NCBI GenBank assembly: GCA_002839765.1
Contig: PGYR01000023.1
Span: 1 to 52,384 of the forward strand
Length of the DNA stretch: 52,384 nucleotides
Direction: 5' to 3'
Source: Ignavibacteriae bacterium HGW-Ignavibacteriae-4
Lineage (GTDB): Bacteria > Bacteroidota > Ignavibacteria > Kapaibacteriales > UBA2268
Shown here: positions 16,152 through 24,136 of the stretch, in pieces
How the letters are laid out: the number at the start of each line of letters is the position of its first letter
Numbering within the stretch: position 1 is the first letter of the stretch
Notes under the pieces: model-generated
Databases searched by the model: none
What the model saw: the letters and a program-made list of their open reading frames with translations, nothing else
What the model was told of the DNA's origin: nothing
Translations under genes and position numbers: made by a program

Positions 16152-19100
16152 ATGAAAAAGATATTTTACATATTTCTAGCAAGACCAATAACTTCGGGAA
16201 TGATGTTTTTAAGTATAATCGTTCTGGGTATAATTTCTGTATTTAATATTCCCGTTGAATTATCGCCTCACGCGGAATTCCCAAGATTATCGGTCTCCGT
16301 TTTATGGGCTAACGTATCGCCGGAAGCTGTAGAAGCATTTGTAACTTCTCCAATTGAAGCTGAACTGGCAGCTATTAGAGGTATTAAGAAGATCACTTCA
16401 AGATCGACTGAGGGGAACGGTTATATAAATCTGGAATTCCAGCCCGGTGTTAATATGGACTTCGTTAGAATTGAGATAAACGAAAAATTACATTCGCTTA
16501 AAGAAGAACTTCCCGTCGGTATAAACGCTCCTTATTTATCGGATTATATACCTGATGATTTAAAAGACCTGCAGGGATTTATGACCTATACAATATCAGG
16601 CGACGATAATTCGAGTACAATAAGGAAATATGTCGTTGAAAATATTTTATACCCGCTTCGTGCACTTAACGGTGTCTCAGATGTTTCTATAAGAGGAGGA
16701 ACAGAAAGAGAAATTGAAATTATTGTCGATTACGAAAAGGCCAAATCGTTATCTGTTACAGAAGAAGAAATTCGGTTGGCTGTTGAGAACACTGAAAATA
16801 TATTGCCGGCAGGCTCAATAATTAAATTGGATAAACAAAATTATATTCGTTTAGCCAACGAAGTCAGTTCAGCATCTGAACTATATGATCAGCCGGTAAA
16901 AGTTCAATCTAATGGAACTATAATTAGACTTAAGGATATAGTTTCAATTATAGATGATTATAAGAAACCGAGCGATTATTACAGAATAAACGGCAAAGAG
17001 ACTGTCACAATAATAATAAGCAAAGAGCCCGGCACAAATACTCTTGAAGTAGCCGGAAAGGTAAAGAAAAAAATAAGCAGGCTTAGCGCGGTGATGCCTG
17101 TAAGTTACGAAGTTAATAAGGAGATAGATAAAAGTGAGTCGATTAAAGAGGAATTAAGTGTATTGTACTCCGGAGGCATCTATTCTTTAATTATAATAAT
17201 AATAGTGCTTATGTTAATTTTCAGAAGCATTAATTACTCCCTGATAATTACAACATCAATTATTTTTTCTCTTTTGTTTTCATTTGTGTTATTCTATGTA
17301 TTTAAACTGCCTCTTAATATTCTGACCATTTCTTCGTTTATTCTCGGTTTTGGATTTATGGTAGATAATTCAATTGTGGTGATTGATTACCTTGATAAAC
17401 ATTATTCGGGGAGGGGGATAAAACATATCACTATTTTGTTGAATGAAATTTTCTTTCCAGTGTTCTCCTCAACTTTAACTACAGTGGCTGTATTTGTGCC
17501 ATTATTATTTTTAACCGGCGAATTAAGAATATACTTCGAACAATTCGCTCTCGGCATCGTTTTTACACTTTTAGCCTCTTTGTTCGTTTCATTTACTGTA
17601 ATCCCCATTTTGTATTTCAAAACGTTGACCCTCAATAAAAATTATGCTGTAATTGCTGATAATCGGTTTATTTACAAACAGTACGAAAATATTTTAGATA
17701 AAGTGATACGTCATAAAAAAATAAGCTTTGTTGTTGCCGTTTTACTTTTAGGTTTACCTGTGTGGCTGCTTCCTCCAAGAATAGAAACACCGTTAATCGG
17801 CCCGGTTTATAACGCCGTTTTTGACAACAAATTGTACGATGAAATAAAACCTTATTCAAATTACGTTCTCGGTGGTAGTCTGAATCTTTTCTTTAATCAT
17901 ATAACCCGAGGAGAAGTATGGCAATCCGGGGAACCGACATATATTATGGTGCAATTGGAACTTCCGCATGGAAATAAAATTGATAGGATAAACGAATTAA
18001 CAAAAAAATTCGAAAATGAAATTTTAGAATATAGGAATCAAATAAAGTTTTTAACAGCGAATGTATACACCGAAGAAAATTCGTTTATTCGAGTAGAGTT
18101 TACAGAAGATCAAAGTTTTACAGCATTCCCATATATGTTAAAAAATTATTTAACTTCATTCGCTACAAAGCTCGGTGGACTTAACGTGAGCGTGTCCGGA
18201 TTCGGACCGGGTTTTTATAGTGGCGGATCCGGGATGAATTCTTTCTCGATAAATGTAAAAGGATTTAATTATCTCAGAGTTCGTGAATTAGCAGAAGAGT
18301 TCAGGAATATAATAAAACGTAACCCGCGCGTCGATAACGTAGATATAGACAATTCTGGATACTATTGGTCAAAAGACACTTACGAAATTATTGGGAAGGT
18401 AAACAGGGAAAACCTAGCTGCAGCGGAAATTCCACTGGATTATTTATCAACTATATTGGCTAAAAATACGAGTGGAAATATAGGATATAACAAGTTTAGA
18501 ATTAATAATGATGAGGTAAGTTATGATATACGGTATTCGAATTATAAAAATATTCAACTAAGGGAGCTAGAAAACCTTATTTTACACAACCCCGTCGGAA
18601 ATTGGTTGAAGATAAAGGATGTTTTTAGTTTTGAGGAGGGGAAAGTTCTATCCGCAATCAACAGGGAAGACCAGCAGTATATCCGCTATGTAACTTTCGA
18701 TTATAAAGGGCCATACAAATATGGAGACAAATTTATTAAAGCTTCTATTAATAGGATGATAGTTCCGGAAGGTTACAGCGTTAAAGAACGTGAATTTAGG
18801 TTCCGCTTCGGAGATGAAGAAGAAATTGATATTTGGTTAATACTTGGTATGGCGGTCGTATTGATTTTTATGATTACTTCAGGACTTTTCGAATCATTTA
18901 AGAAACCTATGATTATTCTAATGGCGATACCGTATGCTGTTATAGGTACAATATACCTGTTCTATTTCGGAGAATTTAATATGGATAGGGGAGCCTATGC
19001 GGGAATTTTGCTGTTAACAGGTCTATCAGTCAATAACTCGATAGTACTTGTGGATTATCTTTCAAAGAATTTCAAAAATGGTAGCGTTAATAAATTATTT

Positions 19101-19295
19101 GAGTTGAGCGGCGACCGCCTGCGTCCTATTTTTACAACAACAATAACTACTATAGCTGCTTTAATCCCTCTGCTTCTTTCTACTGAATCCACATTTTGGA
19201 AAAGTCTTAGCCTTAGCGTTGTTGGGGGACTTTTTTTATCCTCTTTAATAGTGGTTTTATTCGTTCCACTTTTGTTTGGTTTAATTAAAAAATAA
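16152..19295 (+). CDS. RND-family efflux pump subunit (second)
   Basis: This second full-length RND protein (1047 residues) has a normal start (ATG, MKKIFYIFLARPITSGM), the relay helix FGFMVDNSIVVIDYL and its C-terminal counterpart GLSVNNSIVLVDYL. It is clearly divergent from 11520-14858. Two different RND subunits with one adaptor recall MdtB/MdtC, which form a mixed trimer, but separate pumps are also possible. No TolC-like channel gene follows, so the channel must be encoded elsewhere. Confidence 0.92.
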   Translation: MKKIFYIFLARPITSGMMFLSIIVLGIISVFNIPVELSPHAEFPRLSVSVLWANVSPEAVEAFVTSPIEAELAAIRGIKKITSRSTEGNGYINLEFQPGVNMDFVRIEINEKLHSLKEELPVGINAPYLSDYIPDDLKDLQGFMTYTISGDDNSSTIRKYVVENILYPLRALNGVSDVSIRGGTEREIEIIVDYEKAKSLSVTEEEIRLAVENTENILPAGSIIKLDKQNYIRLANEVSSASELYDQPVKVQSNGTIIRLKDIVSIIDDYKKPSDYYRINGKETVTIIISKEPGTNTLEVAGKVKKKISRLSAVMPVSYEVNKEIDKSESIKEELSVLYSGGIYSLIIIIIVLMLIFRSINYSLIITTSIIFSLLFSFVLFYVFKLPLNILTISSFILGFGFMVDNSIVVIDYLDKHYSGRGIKHITILLNEIFFPVFSSTLTTVAVFVPLLFLTGELRIYFEQFALGIVFTLLASLFVSFTVIPILYFKTLTLNKNYAVIADNRFIYKQYENILDKVIRHKKISFVVAVLLLGLPVWLLPPRIETPLIGPVYNAVFDNKLYDEIKPYSNYVLGGSLNLFFNHITRGEVWQSGEPTYIMVQLELPHGNKIDRINELTKKFENEILEYRNQIKFLTANVYTEENSFIRVEFTEDQSFTAFPYMLKNYLTSFATKLGGLNVSVSGFGPGFYSGGSGMNSFSINVKGFNYLRVRELAEEFRNIIKRNPRVDNVDIDNSGYYWSKDTYEIIGKVNRENLAAAEIPLDYLSTILAKNTSGNIGYNKFRINNDEVSYDIRYSNYKNIQLRELENLILHNPVGNWLKIKDVFSFEEGKVLSAINREDQQYIRYVTFDYKGPYKYGDKFIKASINRMIVPEGYSVKEREFRFRFGDEEEIDIWLILGMAVVLIFMITSGLFESFKKPMIILMAIPYAVIGTIYLFYFGEFNMDRGAYAGILLLTGLSVNNSIVLVDYLSKNFKNGSVNKLFELSGDRLRPIFTTTITTIAALIPLLLSTESTFWKSLSLSVVGGLFLSSLIVVLFVPLLFGLIKK

Positions 19296-19438
19296 GCCAC
19301 TAAAGTTCTAATCATTTTTATCTATCAACTTAAAACAAAATCTTTAATAAGTTTTTGGTGAAAACACAATATTTATCCTCATGAATAAAAAAAAATATTT
19401 TTTTTGTTGACCTTTATGAAAATAAATTCGTAATTTCC

Positions 19439-19452
19439 TGTTAGCGTTAACA
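19439..19452. promoter_or_regulatory. LacI-family operator 1
   Basis: TGTTAGCGTTAACA differs in one base from the perfect palindrome TGTTAACGTTAACA at 49642-49655 and has the central CG typical of LacI/GalR operators. It begins two bases after a TAATTT -10-like box, so a bound repressor would cover the transcription start. Confidence 0.75.
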
Positions 19453-19509
19453 TTTTATTCCCAGTATTTCTAAATAACATATTCTTTGTCATATTTTTTT
19501 CTTATAAAA

Positions 19510-19523
19510 TGTTAGCGTTAACA
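19510..19523. promoter_or_regulatory. LacI-family operator 2
   Basis: This is the same 14-mer as operator 1, centred 71 bp downstream. It begins right after TATAAA (19503-19508). Two sites about seven helical turns apart would allow cooperative binding or looping by the regulator encoded at 48539-49561. Confidence 0.75.
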
Positions 19524-19716
19524 ATTATTCGAAAATTGTTCGTTCATTCCAAACGCTTGTAAAAATTGTTAAGTAGTTGAATTACTTTTAATATAATAAC
19601 TATTACATAGTAGAACGAAAATGCGCAATAAAAATTCCAATACACTACAAAAATCTATATCAAACTGTACCTATCCCAAAACTTATTCTAACCACAATTA
19701 TAACAGGAGGAATTAC

Positions 19717-21837
19717 ATGAAATCTGTTTACACATTAAGAAACGTATCTAGCATTGCGTTCATCATGCTTCTTATGGTTAGTTTTACGCTTGCACAAGAA
19801 AAAATAGGGGGTCCGTATCAAAAAGATGCCAATACAGTTTTATTGCTTCATTTTGACGGCGACCTTACTAACCCTGCTGATCTTTCCGATGATGGAGTTG
19901 GACATGGAAATATTTCGTTTTTCCCAAGACCGAATTTTGGTCAGTGCTTGCGTTTTGATAATGACGCTCTTTCCGATTCATCATATGTAACCGTTCCTGA
20001 TAATGATAATCTGGATTTAACAGGCAGCTGGACAATAGAAGGTTGGATAAATGTATTCACCTTCGGACAGTCATCAAGTGATCATCGCTGGGTTCCCCGT
20101 CTTGTAATAAAACCAGGGGATGAAGCTTTCTGGCAGCCTAATTACTGGGTTGAATTATGGGGCGACAACAGGTTTTTCCAGGTAGGATTCCATGACTCCA
20201 CACAAAGTAATTGGCCCGCTGTTACTTCCGCTCCTAACGTAATGTCGCCAGGTCAATGGGTTCACCTTACATTTATAAGAGACGATTCCAGAAAAATATT
20301 GATTCAAATGGTACATAACGAAGCATTGGAAATGATTTGGTTTGGTAGTATGTCTTACGCAAATTTACCTTGCACCACCCCGGTTACTACTCATCAGGAT
20401 GTTCATATCGGATGGGCTGGTGCAGTAGGAATACCAACATCAAGCGTTGATTCATGGCTCGATGGTTTTGTTGATGAAATTAGAATAAGTAATATTGTAA
20501 GAGATTTTCCCGTACCTCCAATTATTACAGGTCTTAAACAAATAGCTAATCAAGAGGCCTCCGCCACTTCTTATGAAGTTACTGGAAATGTATCCGCTTT
20601 TTCACCTACTGGTAATATCACTGACGTAACACTTCGCTACTCAACGGACAAAGGTACTTCATGGAACAATATTACTATGGTTGCCGGAACTGGTGATGAA
20701 TACACTGCATCTATCCCTCAACAACCTACAGGAAGCATAATACAATATTATATGGTAGCAAAGGATGATAAAGGTCTCGAATCCTTATTCCCTACTCCAG
20801 GAAATTCTCCTTTATCATTTGGCGTCTATTCACCTAATTCTATTGTATTTGACTTAAATTTTGAAGAAGGTAACGGACCTCTTATCGATCATTCGCCTTA
20901 CAATCAGAATATTACATTTTTTGATGGACCTTTCTATTCAACTGACGCAGTTTCGGGAAATTATGCATACGAATTCCCGGCAGATAAAGATTCCGCGTTT
21001 TTCTGGGTAGATTCACCATTCTTAACAAGTAAAGAATTCGCATTGGATTTTTGGTTTAAAGCAGAAGGTGATACAATACTTCCTTACATAAGAATGATAA
21101 TAAGACCTACTCAACCCGCTTCTCATGTTGAACAAAATTATTATGTGAGAACTGAACCTAATAATGCTCTTTCAGCTCGCTATATGGTAGATCCAAATTT
21201 AACAACAAGAACAAAGGATAATGTTAACCTTATTCTTCCAGATGGAATACTAAAAACTAATAAATGGTTTCATGTTCAATTTGAAAGAAGTGATGAATTG
21301 GCAATAGTAAAAGTATTTGATCAAAATGGAAACTTACTTGGCAAAGCTTTTGATGATGAAGATATCGCCCTAAATCCACCTAAACCTGATGCAAACGCTC
21401 CTTTGAGAATTGGTTGGGCTGGAAACTCATGGGACGGCACAATAAGAAAGTTGAATGGTAAAATGGATGACATTAAAGTATATAATTATGCCGCTCTCGG
21501 GCTTGATACAAGCGGTGTTGTGTCTGATGTTGCCGAAGATAGATTTTTGGGTTCAGCTAATACATTCGATTTAGTTCAAAATTATCCAAATCCTTTTAAT
21601 CCAGAAACCATTATAAAATACCAAATTCCATCTTCAGGGAATGTTAATCTTGTTGTTTACGATTTACTTGGTAGAAAAGTTAAAACTTTAGTTGACGGAT
21701 TCCGTAATGCAGGATCGTACGAAGTGAATTGGAACAGCAAAAACGATTCCGGATTTCAAGTATCGAGTGGAATTTATTTCTATTCACTACAATCTGGTGA
21801 TATGATTAAAACACTGAAAATGATACTAATGCGATAA
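19717..21837 (+). CDS. Secreted double LamG-domain protein with T9SS sorting tail
   Basis: From ATG19717 the protein is 706 residues. It has a signal peptide (ending SFTLAQ), a first LamG/concanavalin-A-like domain (~30-270, with DNLDLTGSWTIEGWI and WLDGFVDEIRISN), an Ig-like linker, a second LamG domain (~325-600, with LNGKMDDIKVYNYA) and a C-terminal sorting domain (~620-706, starting NYPNPFNPETIIKYQIP and ending GIYFYSLQSGDMIKTLKMIL). LamG folds bind carbohydrates or proteins; no catalytic residues are evident. The T9SS tail indicates export across the outer membrane. Its place as first gene behind two operators with a consensus AGGAGG site, and the hairpin after it, suggest it is the most abundant product of the locus, perhaps a surface glycan-binding protein. 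Confidence 0.85.
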   Translation: MKSVYTLRNVSSIAFIMLLMVSFTLAQEKIGGPYQKDANTVLLLHFDGDLTNPADLSDDGVGHGNISFFPRPNFGQCLRFDNDALSDSSYVTVPDNDNLDLTGSWTIEGWINVFTFGQSSSDHRWVPRLVIKPGDEAFWQPNYWVELWGDNRFFQVGFHDSTQSNWPAVTSAPNVMSPGQWVHLTFIRDDSRKILIQMVHNEALEMIWFGSMSYANLPCTTPVTTHQDVHIGWAGAVGIPTSSVDSWLDGFVDEIRISNIVRDFPVPPIITGLKQIANQEASATSYEVTGNVSAFSPTGNITDVTLRYSTDKGTSWNNITMVAGTGDEYTASIPQQPTGSIIQYYMVAKDDKGLESLFPTPGNSPLSFGVYSPNSIVFDLNFEEGNGPLIDHSPYNQNITFFDGPFYSTDAVSGNYAYEFPADKDSAFFWVDSPFLTSKEFALDFWFKAEGDTILPYIRMIIRPTQPASHVEQNYYVRTEPNNALSARYMVDPNLTTRTKDNVNLILPDGILKTNKWFHVQFERSDELAIVKVFDQNGNLLGKAFDDEDIALNPPKPDANAPLRIGWAGNSWDGTIRKLNGKMDDIKVYNYAALGLDTSGVVSDVAEDRFLGSANTFDLVQNYPNPFNPETIIKYQIPSSGNVNLVVYDLLGRKVKTLVDGFRNAGSYEVNWNSKNDSGFQVSSGIYFYSLQSGDMIKTLKMILMR

Positions 21838-21850
21838 TTAGTAATAAAAA

Positions 21851-21874
21851 GGAACCAGGTTTTTGCCTGGTTCC
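21851..21874 (+). terminator. Hairpin after the LamG gene
   Basis: GGAACCAGG (21851-21859) pairs perfectly with CCTGGTTCC (21866-21874) over a 6-nt loop, followed by AATTTT. It is a strong stem with a short T-run, so it may be a partial terminator. It could also be a 3' stabiliser that keeps the LamG message more abundant than the downstream genes, which continue on the same strand 31 bp later. Confidence 0.7.
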
Positions 21875-21905
21875 AATTTTATAAATGTTTTTAGGATGGA
21901 AAAGC

Positions 21906-22631
21906 ATGTTATACGTCATTTCTAAAATTAAATTATTGTTTTGGTTGGCAGTATTATCACTTATAAGTATTTCATGTAATACGAATGTTACAGGTGTTGA
22001 TGACTCCCCAAGTCCTGGGACAGTACGCATTACGCTTAGAGCAAATCCTTCAGATAATTATGTCGTAGAAAGAACTGATACTTTCTCCGTATTTACACCC
22101 AATACATCCTTAGGGTTTTATGTAAACATTTTTCAGGGTAGTGTTTTTGCAAAGGATAAATTTGCAATTCTTTATACAACTCCCAAAAGTTATATGCAGG
22201 AAGATTCTGTATATAATATATTCAAACAAAATACTAGTCAGGCGGATTTAAAAATAATCGCTGGTAAGTTGGATAGTTCAAAAGTAAATATTAATACTTT
22301 ATTAGCAGATTATACAGAATATACAATTTTTGAATCATTTGTACCTCCCGGAAATTATGATAAAATCCGGTTTGGTGTAAACGTTCCTACTGATTTAACA
22401 AAAAGCAGAGTAACTCTTATTTCAATAAAAGGTAAAGTTACGCCCATTCCGCTGGAGTTACCTCCAGACGAAGACATTCTAAAAGAATTCCTGGTGGATT
22501 TTAAAGTTGAGGAAAATAAAACAACTCAAATTAATATAATTATTAATCCATTTAAATCAATTTCCCGCTATAAAGATAGCTATAGATTTAGCAGAGTAAT
22601 GGAAGTTAATAGCGTTGAATATATTAAATAG
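21906..22631 (+). CDS. Lipoprotein, DUF4382-like
   Basis: ATG21906 follows TTAGGATGG and starts a lipoprotein signal peptide ending at ISISC. The mature protein is a single beta-rich domain with VPPGNYDKIRFGVNV, which resembles the DUF4382 pattern of Bacteroidetes/Ignavibacteria lipoproteins (PAG.Y..IR). It sits just upstream of a second lipoprotein and the SusC-like receptor, the position often taken by surface glycan-binding lipoproteins in polysaccharide-utilisation loci. It is not SusD-like. Function unknown. Confidence 0.55.
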   Translation: MLYVISKIKLLFWLAVLSLISISCNTNVTGVDDSPSPGTVRITLRANPSDNYVVERTDTFSVFTPNTSLGFYVNIFQGSVFAKDKFAILYTTPKSYMQEDSVYNIFKQNTSQADLKIIAGKLDSSKVNINTLLADYTEYTIFESFVPPGNYDKIRFGVNVPTDLTKSRVTLISIKGKVTPIPLELPPDEDILKEFLVDFKVEENKTTQINIIINPFKSISRYKDSYRFSRVMEVNSVEYIK

Positions 22632-22650
22632 TAGTGTTAATGATAATAGG

Positions 22651-24111
22651 ATGTATAAAATGATAAAGCAGAGAATCTATTTGGTATTATTGTTTAGTAG
22701 TGTGTTATTATGGATTTCTTGTGAAAGACCGACGTCACCTGAAAATCCTAATGAACCGCCAAATACCACAATGGCAAATATTCCCCGCGAAAACGATACA
22801 CTGTTTGCATTGGTAAAACTTCACTGGGATGGTGAAGATAATGATGGATATATCTCGAAATATGAATACAGATATATCACTAAAAGAATTTTTATAGGAG
22901 ATTCCATTGTTCAGGAGTGGAAAGAGACAGATCAAACAAGTTTAGTAGTTCCATTCCTTTCGGATGACGAATTAAATCTCCAAATATTTCAAGTACGCTC
23001 CGTGGATAATAAAGGTTTTGTTGATCCCACACCAGCTGAAAAAAGATTTTATACTATTCAAACAGTTTTCCCAGAAACTGAAATTTTGTATCCAAAAAAC
23101 AACAGTACTTATTTTGTAAATGACAAACCAACAGATTGGTGGCAGGGAATAAAATTAAATTATTTCGGATTTGATAAAGACGGCCAAATTGTTGAATATG
23201 CTTGGGCTGTGGATGATACAGACTGGCATTGGACAAATGATACAAGCGTCGTAATTACACCTGATTATTTCTCTAAACCGTTATCTGGACAACATACAAT
23301 TAGAGTAACAAGCAGGGATAATACTAATCTTATTGACCCTGACGGGAAAGAAATTATAATAAACTTGATCAATCCAAGCTTCGAGAAAAAAATTCTTGTA
23401 ATTGACGCTACTACAGAATCTAATTTCCCAGCCGGATTAGTAAATAAAGCCAATGACGCCCAAGTGGACGCTTTTTACGCTGACGTGTTCGAAGGAAGCG
23501 ATTCCTGGGATTTTAATAAAAATGGAATGCCGCCCGTAGATGTGCTTGGTCAATACAAATGTATTGTTTGGCATTCAGATGATCTTCCATTTTCCAAACC
23601 ACATGCTATAGCCAATTATACTGATGCTATTGAAGACTATCTTAACGTAGGCGGGAATATAATTATTGGCGGTTGGAGAATATTAAAATCTTTCGCATGG
23701 ACGGATAATTTCCCGATTGTTTTTGAACAAAATTCATTTGTTAACCAATACTTGCATATCGTATCTGTTGATGAAACCAGTCTTATCGGAGACTTTAAAG
23801 GCGCCGCTGGTCTAAATGGAATTTATCCCGATATAAAAGTTGATTCTCTTAAACTGGTTGGTTTCCCCTACAATGGAATGTTAGGCAATATTAATCTCAT
23901 TTTATTACCTGCGGGATTTACAGATGGAATTTATTTTTATCAAAACGCCAATGATAGCCCTTATTATCAGTACAGGGGCAGAACAGTTGGTCTGCGATAC
24001 TATGGAACTAGTTTTCAAGCTACAGTTTTAGGCTTTCCATTATTTTTTATCGAGAAAGAGAATGCTAAAATAATGGCTAGGGAAATTCTTAAACAGATGG
24101 GTATTAATTAG
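22651..24111 (+). CDS. Lipoprotein with Ig-like repeats and a GATase-like C-terminal domain
   Basis: ATG22651 (or 22660) gives a signal peptide ending in LLWISC; an upstream in-frame ATG at 22615 would overlap the previous gene and spoil the signal. Two Ig/FN3-like segments follow (~40-145, with HWDGEDNDGYISKYEYRYI, and ~150-250, with FGFDKDGQIVEYAWAVDD). From ~255 onward an alpha/beta domain begins with KKILVIDATTE and includes YKCIVWHSDDL and LNVGGNIIIGGW, which resembles a ThuA/type 1 glutamine-amidotransferase fold without an obvious catalytic cysteine. It precedes the receptor gene by 25 bp and may present the substrate at the cell surface, but this is inferred. Confidence 0.6.
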   Translation: MYKMIKQRIYLVLLFSSVLLWISCERPTSPENPNEPPNTTMANIPRENDTLFALVKLHWDGEDNDGYISKYEYRYITKRIFIGDSIVQEWKETDQTSLVVPFLSDDELNLQIFQVRSVDNKGFVDPTPAEKRFYTIQTVFPETEILYPKNNSTYFVNDKPTDWWQGIKLNYFGFDKDGQIVEYAWAVDDTDWHWTNDTSVVITPDYFSKPLSGQHTIRVTSRDNTNLIDPDGKEIIINLINPSFEKKILVIDATTESNFPAGLVNKANDAQVDAFYADVFEGSDSWDFNKNGMPPVDVLGQYKCIVWHSDDLPFSKPHAIANYTDAIEDYLNVGGNIIIGGWRILKSFAWTDNFPIVFEQNSFVNQYLHIVSVDETSLIGDFKGAAGLNGIYPDIKVDSLKLVGFPYNGMLGNINLILLPAGFTDGIYFYQNANDSPYYQYRGRTVGLRYYGTSFQATVLGFPLFFIEKENAKIMAREILKQMGIN

Positions 24112-24136
24112 AAGTAATAATTAGGAGCAGTTTTCT

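Larger units (their letters stand above)
19296..19716. other. Regulatory intergenic region of the carbohydrate locus
   Basis: These 421 bases carry no gene. They contain an A/T-rich symmetric stretch (around 19387-19405) that may end the RND transcript, a possible promoter TTGACC (19407-19412) with TAATTT (19431-19436, 18-bp spacer), two LacI-type operators, and an AACAGGAGG ribosome binding site (19703-19710) before ATG19717. A frame that opens at 19621 is only the leader region of that gene; the strong ribosome binding site and signal peptide place the true start at 19717. Confidence 0.65.
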
